Shown: positions 47,043-55,318 of the stretch, in pieces | Layout: each line of letters starts with the position of its first letter | Position numbering within the stretch: position 1 is the stretch's first letter | Assembly: GCA_905182485.1 (NCBI GenBank) | Contig: CAJJBO010000004.1 | Span: forward strand, 21,016-85,015 | DNA: 64,000 bases | Origin: an uncultured Luminiphilus sp. | GTDB taxonomy: Bacteria > Pseudomonadota > Gammaproteobacteria > Pseudomonadales > Halieaceae | Direction: 5' to 3' | Notes under the pieces: generated by a model | What the model saw: only the letters and a program-made list of their open reading frames with translations | Told to the model about the DNA's origin: nothing | Databases searched by the model: none | Position numbers and translations under genes: made by a program

Positions 47043-47568
47043 TAACAAAACTGTCTAATATTCCCTCGATAACATCATCGGCGATCAATTTGATTTTCGC
47101 TTCACCCAACCCTGCTACCGGATGCGGCAACATCACCCGCGGTAGCTCCGGCATGCCAAGCGAGTTGGCCACGAATTGCCCTTGATCCCAAAAGTCCTCG
47201 GTAATCAGCGCTACCACTGGCATGTTTCGTTTTGCAATGTTGTATCCGTCACGCACGGTGCCGGTAGTACAACTCCCTCAATGCCCATAGGCGGCGATCG
47301 CGACATCACCTGCAGCCACCATTTCGTCTAGCATCTCGTCGCTCGCGGCGACTCCCGCATTGTGCTTGTTCCACAGTCGCGTCTGAATATCAGGTAGTCG
47401 CGCTTTTAGCGCGGCAGCTACTTTTTCGAGAAACAACTGCGAATCGGGGAAACCATTCGCCAGTAGAGATACAGAAATACCTGCGCCGTCGTTGAGACGA
47501 ATGTCAGCTGACAAATCATACTTTTCTTGTGGCTGAGAAGACGCACCCCGAGGATCCAAAAATTTCAT
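47035..47568 (-). CDS. UGSC-motif selenoprotein (in-frame TGA = selenocysteine)
   Basis: One gene of 177 codons that ordinary ORF callers split in two. The first part ends GDVAIAAYGH, then TGA at 47280-47278, then GSCTTGTVRDGYNIAKRNMP without a frame change. Sec97-Gly-Ser-Cys is the redox motif that names the UGSC family, known from marine bacteria and from Cys-containing homologues. The downstream part, VVALITEDFWDQGQ, GMPELPRVMLPHPVAGLG, is the conserved UGSC domain. Start ATG 47568 has GGGAG 9 bases upstream. It is first in an operon that ends with selA, selB and selC. The Sec/Cys pair suggests a thiol-selenol redox or reductive role; the reaction is unknown. Confidence 0.94.
47239..47280 (-). 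promoter_or_regulatory. Sec codon and SECIS-like hairpin
   Basis: TGA is at 47280-47278. Starting five bases after it, GTTGTA (47273-47268) pairs perfectly with TACAAC (47244-47239). Inside, CCG (47264-47262) pairs with CGG (47248-47246), leaving a G/U-containing apical loop about 20 bases after the UGA. Position and size fit a bacterial SECIS recognised by SelB. Confidence 0.8.
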
Positions 47569-47614
47569 TATTTCAACTCCCTCATGTGCCCTTGAGAAAG
47601 CGAGCGCTTCGTGT

Positions 47615-47638
47615 TATAGTTAAATATAGCTTACTATA
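47615..47638. promoter_or_regulatory. Imperfect palindrome upstream of the selenoprotein operon
   Basis: A 24-base site beginning TATAGTTAAATA and ending in ACTATA, with 9 of 12 half-site positions symmetrical. It lies 47 bases upstream of the UGSC start codon. Nineteen of 24 bases are identical to the site at 51289-51312 before the TonB receptor, so a shared regulator (possibly the TetR at 53035) is likely. Confidence 0.6.
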
Positions 47639-47720
47639 TTTATATTTCGAGGATCTGTAAAGGTAAATCGAGGGGCTATCTCGGTGCCGAGCTACCGAAG
47701 TGCGTCACCCGTAAACCACG

Positions 47721-48830
47721 TTAGCGCGCACAGTGATAGGCAAACGCAGCGATCGACGAGAGTGTGTCGCGCGTCAACTCCGGTATGGCATCGGGCATCG
47801 CTATCTCTGGAACATGATGGGCGCCGTTGACTATTTGGGAGGTCGCCTCGACGCCAGCGGCACGCAACCTCTGTGCAAACACCACACCCTCGTCGCGAAT
47901 CAGGTCCAACTCATAATTGCGAATAATATGAGGGGGCAACCCATTAAGCAGGTCACTTGGCGCGAATAGCGGGTTACACAAGGGATTATCTTTAAATGCT
48001 TGCTCCGGATCATAGACCAGCCTCATCGCCCTCACCGTTGCATGATCACCCATCAGTCCGAGGTTCTCATGCCAAGACAATAAACCCTCAGGCGGCGCGT
48101 CGTAGAAGCCATACAACATCGGCGCCATTGCGTAGACGCCGTCAACCGCGTCCCCCCAACCCTCAGAGCTAGCTTTCAACGCCGTACTGATGGCAAGATT
48201 GCCACCTCCAGATTCGCCAATGACAATTATCGAAGATATCTGGAGCTCGTCTCTGTTCTCATGCACCCATCGTACTGCCGCTGCGCAATCATCCAATCCC
48301 GCAGGAAACGGCTGGTGTCCCTCAGATAAGCCCTCATTCCGAAACTCCACCCCAATCACCACCGCATTCAGTTCGGCCAGCGATTTCCGCCAACGCACAT
48401 TAGAGGCATTCCTTGCTGTATCGAATATCATCCCCCCTCCATGCAAATGCACAATGCAAGGCATCCGAAAATGCGCATCCTTAGGTCGGTCGATCAGCAA
48501 GTCGATTTTATGGCTGCCGTGGCCACGAATAGGTAGCTCGTAAGATTCAATGCTCTCGAAATCAGGCATGGTCCTCTCTATGACCTCGCTCATCGAGGCC
48601 ATTAAGGAATGCATGTACATCGTAAAGTCGACGGCGTCCTCGTAGGTCATGTTGCCGTGCACATTCGGTTGCTGTGCAGGGAATGTCATAGACGCCTCAA
48701 TCAGCGCAGTAGCGATCCTAGGGTCCAGCCTTGGATCGTCTAACAGCGTGACTTCAGGATTCCCGAGCTTGCCAGAAAGTGTTATCCCCAGCGCTTCTAG
48801 ACTCGTCTTATTAATCTCATCGCTCGGCAT
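47721..48830 (-). CDS. Alpha/beta hydrolase (HSL-like esterase)
   Basis: Carboxylesterase of 369 residues, intact. Oxyanion motif CIVHLHGGGMIFD, nucleophile in VIGESGGGNLAIS, and a late His in VNGAHHVPEIA. No signal peptide, so cytoplasmic. It is the second HSL-type esterase of the block (the other is at 33562). It lies directly upstream of the selenoprotein operon with a 150-base promoter gap between. Confidence 0.88.
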   Translation of the reverse strand: MPSDEINKTSLEALGITLSGKLGNPEVTLLDDPRLDPRIATALIEASMTFPAQQPNVHGNMTYEDAVDFTMYMHSLMASMSEVIERTMPDFESIESYELPIRGHGSHKIDLLIDRPKDAHFRMPCIVHLHGGGMIFDTARNASNVRWRKSLAELNAVVIGVEFRNEGLSEGHQPFPAGLDDCAAAVRWVHENRDELQISSIIVIGESGGGNLAISTALKASSEGWGDAVDGVYAMAPMLYGFYDAPPEGLLSWHENLGLMGDHATVRAMRLVYDPEQAFKDNPLCNPLFAPSDLLNGLPPHIIRNYELDLIRDEGVVFAQRLRAAGVEATSQIVNGAHHVPEIAMPDAIPELTRDTLSSIAAFAYHCAR

Positions 48831-49007
48831 TTCATATCCCTAATACTCTGAAACTCGCACCAACCGTTTTTAGTCGGGCCAGCCAGTCGCTCGTCTGCAT
48901 CGCAACGAGCGCTCTAATCAAAGCATAACCAAGCTGAAGCCCACAGTCTCGGACCAAGAGATATGCATAGAGCCAGTCGCACTCAATATCTTGCTCACGC
49001 AGCTTGT

Positions 49008-51231
49008 CTACCGAGAACCAAAGAATCGGGTCAGCTCAAAACCGACTTGCCGGGGCATGGCCCAAAATCCCTGCCGCCCATAGGTCGTTTGCAACCCTTG
49101 CATACCCGTAATGTGCTCTTCATCAGTCAGGTTGGTGACGTAAAACCGAGCCGCCCACTGCCGCTCTGCACTTTCCCAGTTAGCATTGAAATTCACTATG
49201 GTATAAGCCTCTTGGGAATCTTCTTTCAAACCGAACTCTCTAAAATACACTCTTGAGCGATATGAGGCGTCCAAGCTCAGCTTCACCCCGCCACCTGAGC
49301 TGAGAGGAATGTCATAAGCCGCCCCCAGTATCAGACTCGTTTCAGGGGCGTTATTAAGTGGGTTGCCTTCGTTCTGATAGGGCTCGCCGGGACGCAATCC
49401 GTCGCTGTTTAAAAACGAACCATATTCAGAATCTAACAACGTTACAGCCGCATTAATTAACCATCGATCCGAAATGGCGGTGTTAATTTCTAGCTCGGCA
49501 CCCATAATCTCAGCATCGCCAGCATTCGTAATCGGTACTACATGATTTAACACTTGCAGCACCTGAAAATCGGAATAATCGTAGTTGAAGATCGCGGCTC
49601 TTAGTGTCGTCTGACCATTCCCAAAAGCAGCTTTGTAGCCGATCTCTGTCGCTTCTATTGTCTCGGGTTCCCATGGGGGGTTACAGTCGCCACTGTTAGT
49701 GCCGCCGGACTTAAATCCCTCAGAGTAAGAAACGTAGGTCATGCCGCTTTCGCCCACGTCGTACTCTACTGATGCTCGAACCGTGTTGGAGGAATCCTCC
49801 CACTCCTGCACATATAGATCAGGCCAATCTGGGGCGCAATTGGTGATGAACGGGATGAACCCCGCAGCATCCGAATTAACGCCAAACCCGCCCACATGCT
49901 CACTTCGCTTCTCCTCTTTGGTATGACGCATGCCAAAGCCTATTCGCAGGTCTTCTGACACTGAGTAGGTCACATCCGCAAAAACACCGGTCGTCTCATT
50001 ATCATAAGTCGGTCTCTGATTTTCAACGTAAGGGGTGTAAGGAAACGGCAATGGGAAAGGCAAAGCCTGAACTGCAAAATCGATAATAAAATTATCGCTT
50101 CTCTCATCATCCATATAAAAGCCACCGACAAGCCAATCTAAATTCCCTGCCGTGCCCGAAATGTTAATCTCCTGAGAGAAGGACTTGTTTTCACCTACGG
50201 TAGATCTCTGGAGGATCCCAAGGCTTGATGAGTCGGCCGCAAAGTCCTCTGCGTTTTTCCACTCTTGCTGAGCAGTAATCGACTTGATCGAAAAATTGTC
50301 GGAGTGCCAGTTTAGTGTCAGGCTGTATAAGTCGAGCTCACGATCAGTATTGACCGGCCCTGGCATATAGACCTTGTGCGGCTCCTCGGTATATAAAATC
50401 GGTACTCCAGCCGGGTCATTAGAATAATCTAATGCAGGCAACCCCGTCATGACACCATAGTCAAAGTGCTCATCGGTCATGGCCCAATGGGTCCATCGGC
50501 CACTCTGCTCACTATGAGCGAGCATTATTTCCGCATCAAACTTATCAGACAACTCCGCCGTCACGATGACACGAGCATTCGATTTTTCGCCCAGCATCAG
50601 GTCATTGTCCCCCGGCTCAAGGTTTTCAACCCAACCCTCATTGGCATCTAAATGACTCGCTGCAATTCTAAAACCAATGCGGTCAGTAATTGGGCCGCTG
50701 ACGACAATCTCAGCTGTCGTCTGCTCATACTCCGCAAAACCTACCTTCAAATATCCGTACAACTCATCAGTGGGTGCAGCAGCAATAAAATTAACCACAC
50801 CGCCATTTGCATTGCGACCATAGAGCGTCCCCTGCGGGCCTCTGAGGACTTCGACGCGAGCCAGGTCCAACAAGCTAACTTGTGAGCTTGCGTCGCTGGG
50901 TTGTACGACACCATTGATGCTCGTGAGCACACCGGGCTGCTCAAGAAACGAACCCACACCTCTAATCGAGATATTACGATTGCCATAATTCTCACCAAAA
51001 TGCAGGCTTGGCACTGCATATTGAATCTGATTCATGTCTGCTGAGCCCCCTCGCTGAGAGGTCCTCTGCGCTCAGCGTCGTAATGGCGCTTGGGGTCTCC
51101 ATAACGGTCGATTCACGCTTGAGGCCAGTCACAACGATCTCCTCGAGAGCCGCTCCTAACGCAACCTGCATGAAGGACAGGCTGGCTCCGCCAACAAGAA
51201 TGTTGCACAAGTTAGTCTTAACGCTTCTCAT
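49008..51231 (-). CDS. TonB-dependent receptor (one frameshift)
   Basis: Outer-membrane receptor of about 740 residues. The N-terminus (start 51231) has a signal peptide (NLCNILVGGASLSFMQVALG), the TonB box EEIVVTG, and SAITTLSAEDLSARG. At a run of five G near 51048-51052 the frame changes to SADMNQIQYAVPSLHFG. The plug continues with ISIRGVGSF, DLARVEVLRGPQGTLYGRNA, and the barrel ends in PRQVGFELTRFFGSR. This is the subgroup common in sphingomonads and marine gammaproteobacteria for xenobiotics, plant compounds or steroids, not siderophore-specific. Its promoter shares an operator-like motif with the selenoprotein operon, so it may import the pathway substrate. Confidence 0.9.
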
Positions 51232-51288
51232 GTTATTACCCTCTAATAGCACACTGACACTCTAGTTATCGTTATTTAGCTACATATA

Positions 51289-51312
51289 TATAGTTGAATA
51301 TCACTAAGTATA
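51289..51312. promoter_or_regulatory. Operator-like motif upstream of the TonB receptor
   Basis: A 24-base site starting TATAGTTGAATAT and ending in GTATA, 58 bases upstream of the receptor start; 19 of 24 positions agree with the site at 47615-47638. It sits in an AT-rich promoter. Confidence 0.55.
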
Positions 51313-51855
51313 GGTAGTTGATCAAACGAATTGCAAGGGCTAAATCACGGGACGGGTTATTGATGCGTTTCAGCGGAAAGTGAATCCAGTCTAGACGCTC
51401 ACTATGGGGCCTACCTGCAACCAGTGATCATCGCTTGCGGTCAGGATACTGCTCGCCGTCCGCATTTTGTTTATCGCTGAGTAATCCATAGCAGGAAGGG
51501 ATAAAGTCGAGGATATTGCCCGTCAACTAGACCGTAGGCTCTGGCTCACAATTAGCCTAGTGACGGCCGCCCTCGGGTTTTGCATCGCTTCCAGAGACAC
51601 ACAACGCCGCACCTCGGTAAAACCCTTTGCCGTCGAGAGCAACGACTGCTGCCTAAGCAAATGCGTTTGCTGGAACCGGCAAGTCGCCCTTGCTATCGCT
51701 TAGCAAAACACAATGATGAGCTCAAAGATGACATCTGCAGGCAAAAACGCTCCTGCCTTGCTTTTGGTTCGTAACCGCAGCAGTGATTTTGTCGCGCATG
51801 CAGTAATGAGGATAGACAGCTACTGCATCACTCTCGGAGGAGCGCTCTGCCTATC
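51313..51855. other. Intergenic region, no gene recognised
   Basis: Between the receptor promoter and the end of the GST-like gene. An open frame at 51580-51774 plus gives a Cys/Arg-rich translation without a recognised family. It may be a fragment of a lost gene. Confidence 0.4.
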
Positions 51856-52896
51856 TCAAACGAGCATAGGCTCCGCCATATAAAAATCGGTTACGCCACT
51901 CTCGCCCAATACAGACTTGTTCGACTCTGCCCTCAAAAGTTCATCTTGAACATGCAGACGCACTTTCTCTAGTCTTCTCATGGATCTTGCAACGAATGGC
52001 CCATCCCCCAGGTCCAAGCTAAAGGTTTTTTCGCCGCGAGCCGACGCGCTGATACTTTCAAACGCAAATACCTGATAATGGTCACGGGAATAATCAAATA
52101 ATGGGTAAAGGGTATCGGGAAGTGCATCGTTGTTAAGCCACGTCGCATCTGGCTTCACACCTGCATACACTCTATTGACATAGGCCTCCATGGCCGACTT
52201 GTGGCCACCCAACCAATCTAAGGGCTCAGGATCCAATAAAAAGTGGGCTTTAAAAGGACCGACTAAAGCAAAGTCTGCTAGGCAAGCGCGATTACCCAGC
52301 AAAAAGTCATGACTCTTAAAGTGATCGACTAACAGCTCAAGTACCCGGTTGAAGTCGGCTCTAATCGCCTTGCTCTGTTCCGGCCCTGCGCCCTGAACCT
52401 CGCAAGCCGCCGAACCAAATTGACTGAACATGACTTGTCCAAAACTGTCTATTTGGTCGCGCTCCTCATCAGTTATCACCGCATCAATAAACTTGCCCAA
52501 CACAATATTCATGCCGAATCGCTCTCCCGTAATTTCCAAATTCCGGGGGTAGCACCACCTAGAATGGAGCGCATGTCGCGGATACCAGTGATTAAAAAAG
52601 TCCTCTAATACAAAACAGGCGCCTCGTTGAGCGGGTCCCTCAGGCAAAGCGGGGACATCATTGAAGCGAGCGTGGAGCATGGGACCGACACTAATCGTAT
52701 CGTTAATCATCCAGCCATCGGGTGTCACTAAAATCGGGATAAAGTGGGTTCCAGCGCGGCCATTTATGCCCGCCTCATTGTTACGGCTTTTAAGCTGCCA
52801 CTCAAAAGGAATGCCTTGGTAGCGTAATTGGGACTCAAGCTTGCGCGTAAACATACTCAATTCTTGTCCGATTAATGTATATCGTCCTCGATACAT
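51856..52896 (-). CDS. Glutathione S-transferase-like protein, long form
   Basis: A 346-residue intact protein. N-terminal thioredoxin-fold half: YTLIGQELSMFTRKLESQLR with the usual S..TRK helix start, and FIPILVTPDGWMINDTISVG with the cis-Pro. A helical C-domain follows (FLLGNRACLADFALVGPF, the N-capping motif region). An extra 80-residue C-terminal part ends in DFYMAEPMLV. Similar in layout to the GST at 44779. Start 52896 has GGGAG nine bases upstream. The start codon lies inside a 24-base palindrome. Confidence 0.82.
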   Translation of the reverse strand: MYRGRYTLIGQELSMFTRKLESQLRYQGIPFEWQLKSRNNEAGINGRAGTHFIPILVTPDGWMINDTISVGPMLHARFNDVPALPEGPAQRGACFVLEDFFNHWYPRHALHSRWCYPRNLEITGERFGMNIVLGKFIDAVITDEERDQIDSFGQVMFSQFGSAACEVQGAGPEQSKAIRADFNRVLELLVDHFKSHDFLLGNRACLADFALVGPFKAHFLLDPEPLDWLGGHKSAMEAYVNRVYAGVKPDATWLNNDALPDTLYPLFDYSRDHYQVFAFESISASARGEKTFSLDLGDGPFVARSMRRLEKVRLHVQDELLRAESNKSVLGESGVTDFYMAEPMLV

Positions 52897-52897
52897 T
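52874..52897. promoter_or_regulatory. Palindrome overlapping a GST start codon
   Basis: AATGTAT and ATACATT form perfect 7-base arms around a 10-base centre (ATCGTCCTCG). The TetR gene is the next gene upstream. It could be a repressor site or an RNA hairpin over the start codon; chance is possible. Confidence 0.35.
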
Positions 52898-53034
52898 TAG
52901 CGTTCTCCCAACCTGTGACTTCATCGAAATTCCGGGTGCTTGCTCAGCAGTTACTGACACATTCGCTTAGCATCAGTCCGCTTAGCCAGCCTTAACGATC
53001 AGATAACTCGCATACCTCTGCCAGTCATCGACGC

Positions 53035-53676
53035 TTATGGCCTGGATGTCTTTACATGCCCTGAAAATGCTTTTTCAACCTCCGCAATCACTTTCAAACT
53101 CTCATCCAACACAACCTTATTGGATCCCAACACATCTTTTTCAGTATCCAGTCCTGCACAGCGTTTCATCGCAGCCTCGTTACCACTCCACAACATACAA
53201 GCAACTAGTCTAGGCAAAGGGTTTTTCTCGGGGTTCAAATCAAAATCTTTTGCGAGATATTCGGTCAGGATATCCTCATACCCCGAATAAATAATAAGGA
53301 GAAAATTGTCATTCATGAGTGAAGAGGATGATCTCAATTGTTGACGCTTGTGGTCACCTAAACCCAGCGATGTCAGTAAAGACACAGAATCGTTGATCCA
53401 TTCTCGCCAAATTTGAAAAGTCGAAAGCGTCGGGAATTCCCGCTCAAATCTCGCTCGGCAGTCTCTGATCGTGATCTCCGCAGCTGCGATCGCTAACTCG
53501 TCCTTCGTTTTGAAATGGCGATATAACGTTTGCACGTGCAACCCCGCCTCCGCTGCCACCTGATCTAAAGTCGAATCTGTATAGCCATTGCGCGAGAACA
53601 GAATGGTCGCTGCCATCAACAACTTTTCTCTATTGAGATTTTTCTTTTTTGTCCGGATTGGGTACTGAACTGACAT
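53035..53676 (-). CDS. TetR-family transcriptional regulator
   Basis: Start 53676 (MSVQYPIRTKKKNLNREKLL) gives 213 residues; the open frame extends upstream but that part is not protein-like. The DNA-binding helix-turn-helix is AATILFSRNGYTDSTLDQVAAEAGLHVQTLYRHFKTKDEL (written as read, residues about 22-61). The ligand-binding C-domain is not conserved. By position it is the best candidate regulator of the GSTs, the TonB receptor and the selenoprotein operon. Confidence 0.88.
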   Translation of the reverse strand: MSVQYPIRTKKKNLNREKLLMAATILFSRNGYTDSTLDQVAAEAGLHVQTLYRHFKTKDELAIAAAEITIRDCRARFEREFPTLSTFQIWREWINDSVSLLTSLGLGDHKRQQLRSSSSLMNDNFLLIIYSGYEDILTEYLAKDFDLNPEKNPLPRLVACMLWSGNEAAMKRCAGLDTEKDVLGSNKVVLDESLKVIAEVEKAFSGHVKTSRP

Positions 53677-53917
53677 AGCAACTCTCTGAGTATGAACAAT
53701 ACAAAATATCGCTGAAAAAAACTGCGGCACAGGACTGCAACGAAGCCCCGTGACCAAACTGTTGACTCGTTTGACCCTCTCTAAAAAACTAGCACTCAAA
53801 TAAGAATGATGCGTCTGGGGCAGTGAGCACCGAGAAGTCTTATCTGACAATCCTCCTGCAGTGAAGGTTGCTTAATAACATACCTCTGGTCACTCAGACC
53901 AGACGGAGCGGCTCAGG

Positions 53918-54712
53918 CTAAATGGGATCGCCACCTAAAACCGCCGGGGTTTCGCAATGAGTCTGCAAGACGTGCCGCTGATGCGCTTCAATCCGAGGTG
54001 ACAGCACCTCGGCGATGATCGGAATTTTTGAATTGGCTGCAAAGAACTTCAACATACCTTGGTTTTGCTCTGTCACCGGCATAATCTCTGGCGGCACGGC
54101 GGTAATACACATACTCATCGTCGCCCAGTAGATGTCAGCGGCTGTCAGCGTTTCACCGACGAGGTACCGCGAGCCATGCTCGGCTTGTTTTTGCAGACGT
54201 CGGTCGATTAACCCAATGACCTCGGCGATCTTGGCTGGAGCGGTCGAACTCGCCGCATCGGTGTAGCCATATTTTCGGCCCAAAGGGCCATCATTCATAA
54301 TACGCATATTCCAAACGAGGCCGTCCTCACCCAGAACCACCGAGCACAACCCAAACATTTCCGCGCGCTGCTCGAAGTCTGCTGGAATCAACGCCGGACT
54401 GTTAGCACTGCCAATCTTCTCCGCTAACGCGAGTTGCTCAATCCAAACATTTCTTGGCCTCTCGTCTTTAAAGAACATGGTCGGCAAGCTGGTTTGGCTA
54501 GTCAGCTCATAAAGCCGCTTTTGTCGGTCCTCTCCTGTCTTCTTGTCGACACCCATCAGCGGGTGCAGGGCTCTGATAACAGGAATCTCTTTAACGAAAC
54601 AGATATTTTTAAGCGCCTCAGCATAAAGCGCTTGTATGCCCGGAATGAAGGTTATTCGTACCCCCTCTGTCATCGCCGCGGCTTCGTCTAACGTTATAAA
54701 AGATACCGCCAT
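53918..54712 (-). CDS. Glutathione S-transferase-like protein
   Basis: A 264-residue intact protein. N-domain: VRITFIPGIQALYAEALKNI, later SQTSLPTMFFKDERPRNVW with the SLP cis-Pro. C-domain: GSRYLVGETLTAADIYWATM, the N-capping box and hydrophobic staple motif of GSTs. It is the first gene of the minus-strand block. Possible roles are glutathione conjugation or ether/thioether cleavage; not determinable by eye. Confidence 0.82.
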   Translation of the reverse strand: MAVSFITLDEAAAMTEGVRITFIPGIQALYAEALKNICFVKEIPVIRALHPLMGVDKKTGEDRQKRLYELTSQTSLPTMFFKDERPRNVWIEQLALAEKIGSANSPALIPADFEQRAEMFGLCSVVLGEDGLVWNMRIMNDGPLGRKYGYTDAASSTAPAKIAEVIGLIDRRLQKQAEHGSRYLVGETLTAADIYWATMSMCITAVPPEIMPVTEQNQGMLKFFAANSKIPIIAEVLSPRIEAHQRHVLQTHCETPAVLGGDPI

Positions 54713-55084
54713 CCTATTCCCTCTCAGTGTTATCTCAGTGCGTTTCTAGAACGTAATCTTACGAGTCATAACTCATCATGCTAGTGCGGTCAATCATAGG
54801 TGCACACATTATTCTCTAACAAGTAGTCCTCGATAACCACGAGCGTGAAACAGCAACAAGAACAACCGCCCTCTAGAGCACTCGCCAGACCGCAGATACA
54901 CCAACTACCTCAGTGGAAAGTACCTCATAACTTGGCATTGAAATTCTCCTGCGCTTGTTCGCCAATTTGCTCGTTCTTCACTCCGCCATCGCCCACCCAG
55001 CTAAACGCTCGCTGTACTCCCCTTTTCTCGAGTTTTCTCGTTGCGGCACCAACTTGAGATGCCACCATCCCGAGCCATATTAAT
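54713..55084. other. Intergenic region between the catabolic block and the efflux operon
   Basis: Holds the promoter of the GST gene on the left. An open frame at 54845-55057 plus is Gln/Pro/Ser-rich and not called. The right end leads into the Fur-like box at 55085. Confidence 0.4.
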
Positions 55085-55103
55085 GAGAATCGTTATCATT
55101 ATA
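55085..55103. promoter_or_regulatory. Putative Fur box upstream of the RND operon
   Basis: GAGAATCGTTATCATTATA matches the Fur consensus at 14 of 19 positions, and TAATGA/TCATTA arms flank it symmetrically (55081-55101). It is 216 bases before the adaptor gene, a long leader. Confidence 0.55.
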
Positions 55104-55318
55104 TAATGGGCGCGCTCAGCGGTAGCGCAACAAAACCGCAACACGGTGATGTTGCATAGGGCACAGGTGCTTGCCTCTCGTTCCTAGTAGAATCGAAGCG
55201 GAAAGCCAGCATCACTGCGGTGTAAACCCAGAGTTTGCATTCCGCTTCGTTGTTAATCTGCATAATATGTCGGTGGTCTGACTTGCATCGGCGCTAAAGC
55301 CTGAGTGTTACGGGAATT

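Noticed and set aside
47281..47568. 96-codon ORF ending at TGA as a complete small protein
   Set aside because: The downstream frame continues the UGSC domain without a gap and the TGA is in the Sec motif.
51580..51774. Plus-strand ORF as a gene or IS fragment
   Set aside because: No inverted repeats, no transposase motif and an unlikely amino-acid composition.
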